Shown here piece after piece: positions 34,442-35,045 of a stretch of 35,045 nucleotides of DNA. Both the position numbers and the translations under genes were made by a program. A model generated the notes under the pieces. That model worked only from the letters and a program-made list of their open reading frames with translations, was not told the origin of the DNA and made no database searches. This DNA is from Chthonomonas calidirosea. GTDB lineage: Bacteria; Armatimonadota; Chthonomonadetes; Chthonomonadales; CAJBBX01. The DNA lies in assembly GCA_020722705.1 (NCBI GenBank), contig DYKI01000033.1, positions 1 to 35,045 of the forward strand. Direction: 5' to 3'. Within the stretch, counting starts at the first letter, position 1, and each line of letters opens with the position of its first letter.

Positions 34442-35045
34442 ATGTATTCGATCATGCGATGGGTCCGCATCGGCGTGCTTGTCGCGGTTGTGGGCATGGC
34501 CGTGTGTCCTGTATTGCCCGCGAGGGCTCAGGATTCGGACGTCTCAAGCAAGAAGGTAACGCTGAACCTTGAAAACGCGGACATTCGCTATGCCCTCAAG
34601 ATGCTGTTCGAAATGGTCGGCGTGAACTATGTGCTCGAGGAGAACGTGCAGGGAGCGGTCACCGCATCGCTGGCTGATGTGTCCTTCCGGGTCGCCCTTG
34701 AGAACATCCTCCGAACGACGCAATCGCAACTGCCTCTGACGTACCGCGTCCAGGACAACGTCTACACGGTCTCGGTGAAGCAGGAGGAGATACAGGAGCA
34801 GTCCACAACGGGCACGACGGAGGAGACCACTCCGGAAAAGCGCAGCAGGACCGTGAAGATCCCTGTGACGTATGCCGATGCCGTTGATATCGCGATCGCC
34901 CTCGGGGGCGGTGTCATCATATCCAACCAGCGTATGGGCGGCGGCTACGGCGGCGGTTACGGCGGTGGCGGGTACGGCGGCTATGGCGGCGGCGGGTACG
35001 GCGGCTATGGCGGCGGCGGGTACGGCGGCTATGGCGGCGGCGGGT
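34442..35045 (+). CDS. pilQ: Type IV pilus secretin PilQ, N-terminal part (runs off the window)
   Basis: This is the start of the outer-membrane secretin through which the pilus exits. It has a signal peptide (about residues 1-29, ending LPARA with cleavage before QDSD). An STN/secretin N0-type domain follows (VTLNLENADIRYALKMLFEM...VNYVLEENVQGAVTASL), with no AMIN domain. Next are a Thr/Glu-rich linker and the start of an N1-type domain (SRTVKIPVTYADAVDIAIALGGG). That domain is interrupted at about residue 164 by a Gly/Tyr repeat that continues to the end of the window. The secretin pore domain lies beyond. The gene closes the pilMNOPQ order, 87 bases after pilP. Confidence 0.9.
   Translation, partial: MYSIMRWVRIGVLVAVVGMAVCPVLPARAQDSDVSSKKVTLNLENADIRYALKMLFEMVGVNYVLEENVQGAVTASLADVSFRVALENILRTTQSQLPLTYRVQDNVYTVSVKQEEIQEQSTTGTTEETTPEKRSRTVKIPVTYADAVDIAIALGGGVIISNQRMGGGYGGGYGGGGYGGYGGGGYGGYGGGGYGGYGGGG
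34932..35045 (+). repeat. Gly/Tyr coding repeat with 24-bp tandem units in pilQ
   Basis: From about 34932 the frame encodes only Gly and Tyr after an initial Met. From 34970 identical 24-bp units (GGGTACGGCGGCTATGGCGGCGGC) repeat at 34970, 34994 and 35018, and a further one begins at 35042, encoding GYGGYGGG. The last copies are perfect, which points to recent expansion. The array continues past the window end, so its full length is unknown. Confidence 0.95.

Noticed and set aside
34970-35045. CRISPR array or satellite DNA
   Set aside because: The 24-bp units are contiguous without spacers and keep the pilQ reading frame, so they are coding repeats.

Overview
The window is a GC-rich (low-to-mid 60s % by eye) bacterial chromosome segment in which every supported gene lies on the + strand. 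It carries a nearly complete type IV pilus (T4P) locus behind three housekeeping genes. PilP-like lipoprotein and PilQ secretin genes imply a diderm envelope. The gene order (mltG, yqeG, aroE, then pilB-pilT-pilC-pilD), pseudopilins of the FTLIELLTVIAIIAVLAAILFP type, and very large secreted propeller proteins resemble Armatimonadota or a related uncultured phylum. That placement is inference and no marker in the window proves it.

Layout. Positions 1-72 hold the last codons of an unknown gene coupled to mltG. mltG (72-1124), yqeG (1126-1668) and aroE (about 1738-2607) form a tight cluster; aroE has no ordinary start codon and seems to begin at ATC behind a strong ribosome binding site. A good sigma70-type promoter (TTGCGG-17-TATAAT, 2640-2668) then precedes pilB, pilT, pilC and pilD (2773-8286), with hairpins in the gaps between pilT/pilC and pilC/pilD.

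Positions 8444-16546 encode four proteins with class III prepilin-like N-termini, in the order FimU/GspH-like, PilV-like, PilW-like and PilX-like. Two giant exported proteins of 1681 and about 2798 residues follow (16565-30150), with beta-propeller-type repeats and acidic calcium-binding-type loops. This order parallels the fimU-pilV-pilW-pilX-pilY1 minor pilin operon, so the two giants are candidate PilY1-like tip adhesins built from other domains: a GATase-like domain, NHL- and PQQ-like blades, golvesin-like domains and a BNR-like C-terminus. A small strand-like motif recurs in four of these proteins.

A 15-bp stem terminator-like hairpin (30163-30201) closes that block. A near-consensus promoter (TTGACA-17-TGCTACAAT, 30263-30291) starts the alignment-complex operon pilM-pilN-pilO-pilP-pilQ (30363 to beyond the window end). 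All five of these proteins carry glycine-rich low-complexity inserts or tails: Gly/Asp/Phe in PilM, Gly/Met/Pro in PilN, PilO and PilP, and Gly/Tyr in PilQ.

Together the genes describe assembly ATPase, retraction ATPase, platform protein, prepilin peptidase, tip/priming complex and trans-envelope channel. An obvious small major pilin (PilA) is not in the window. No tRNA, rRNA, CRISPR array, insertion sequence or convincing minus-strand gene was found.
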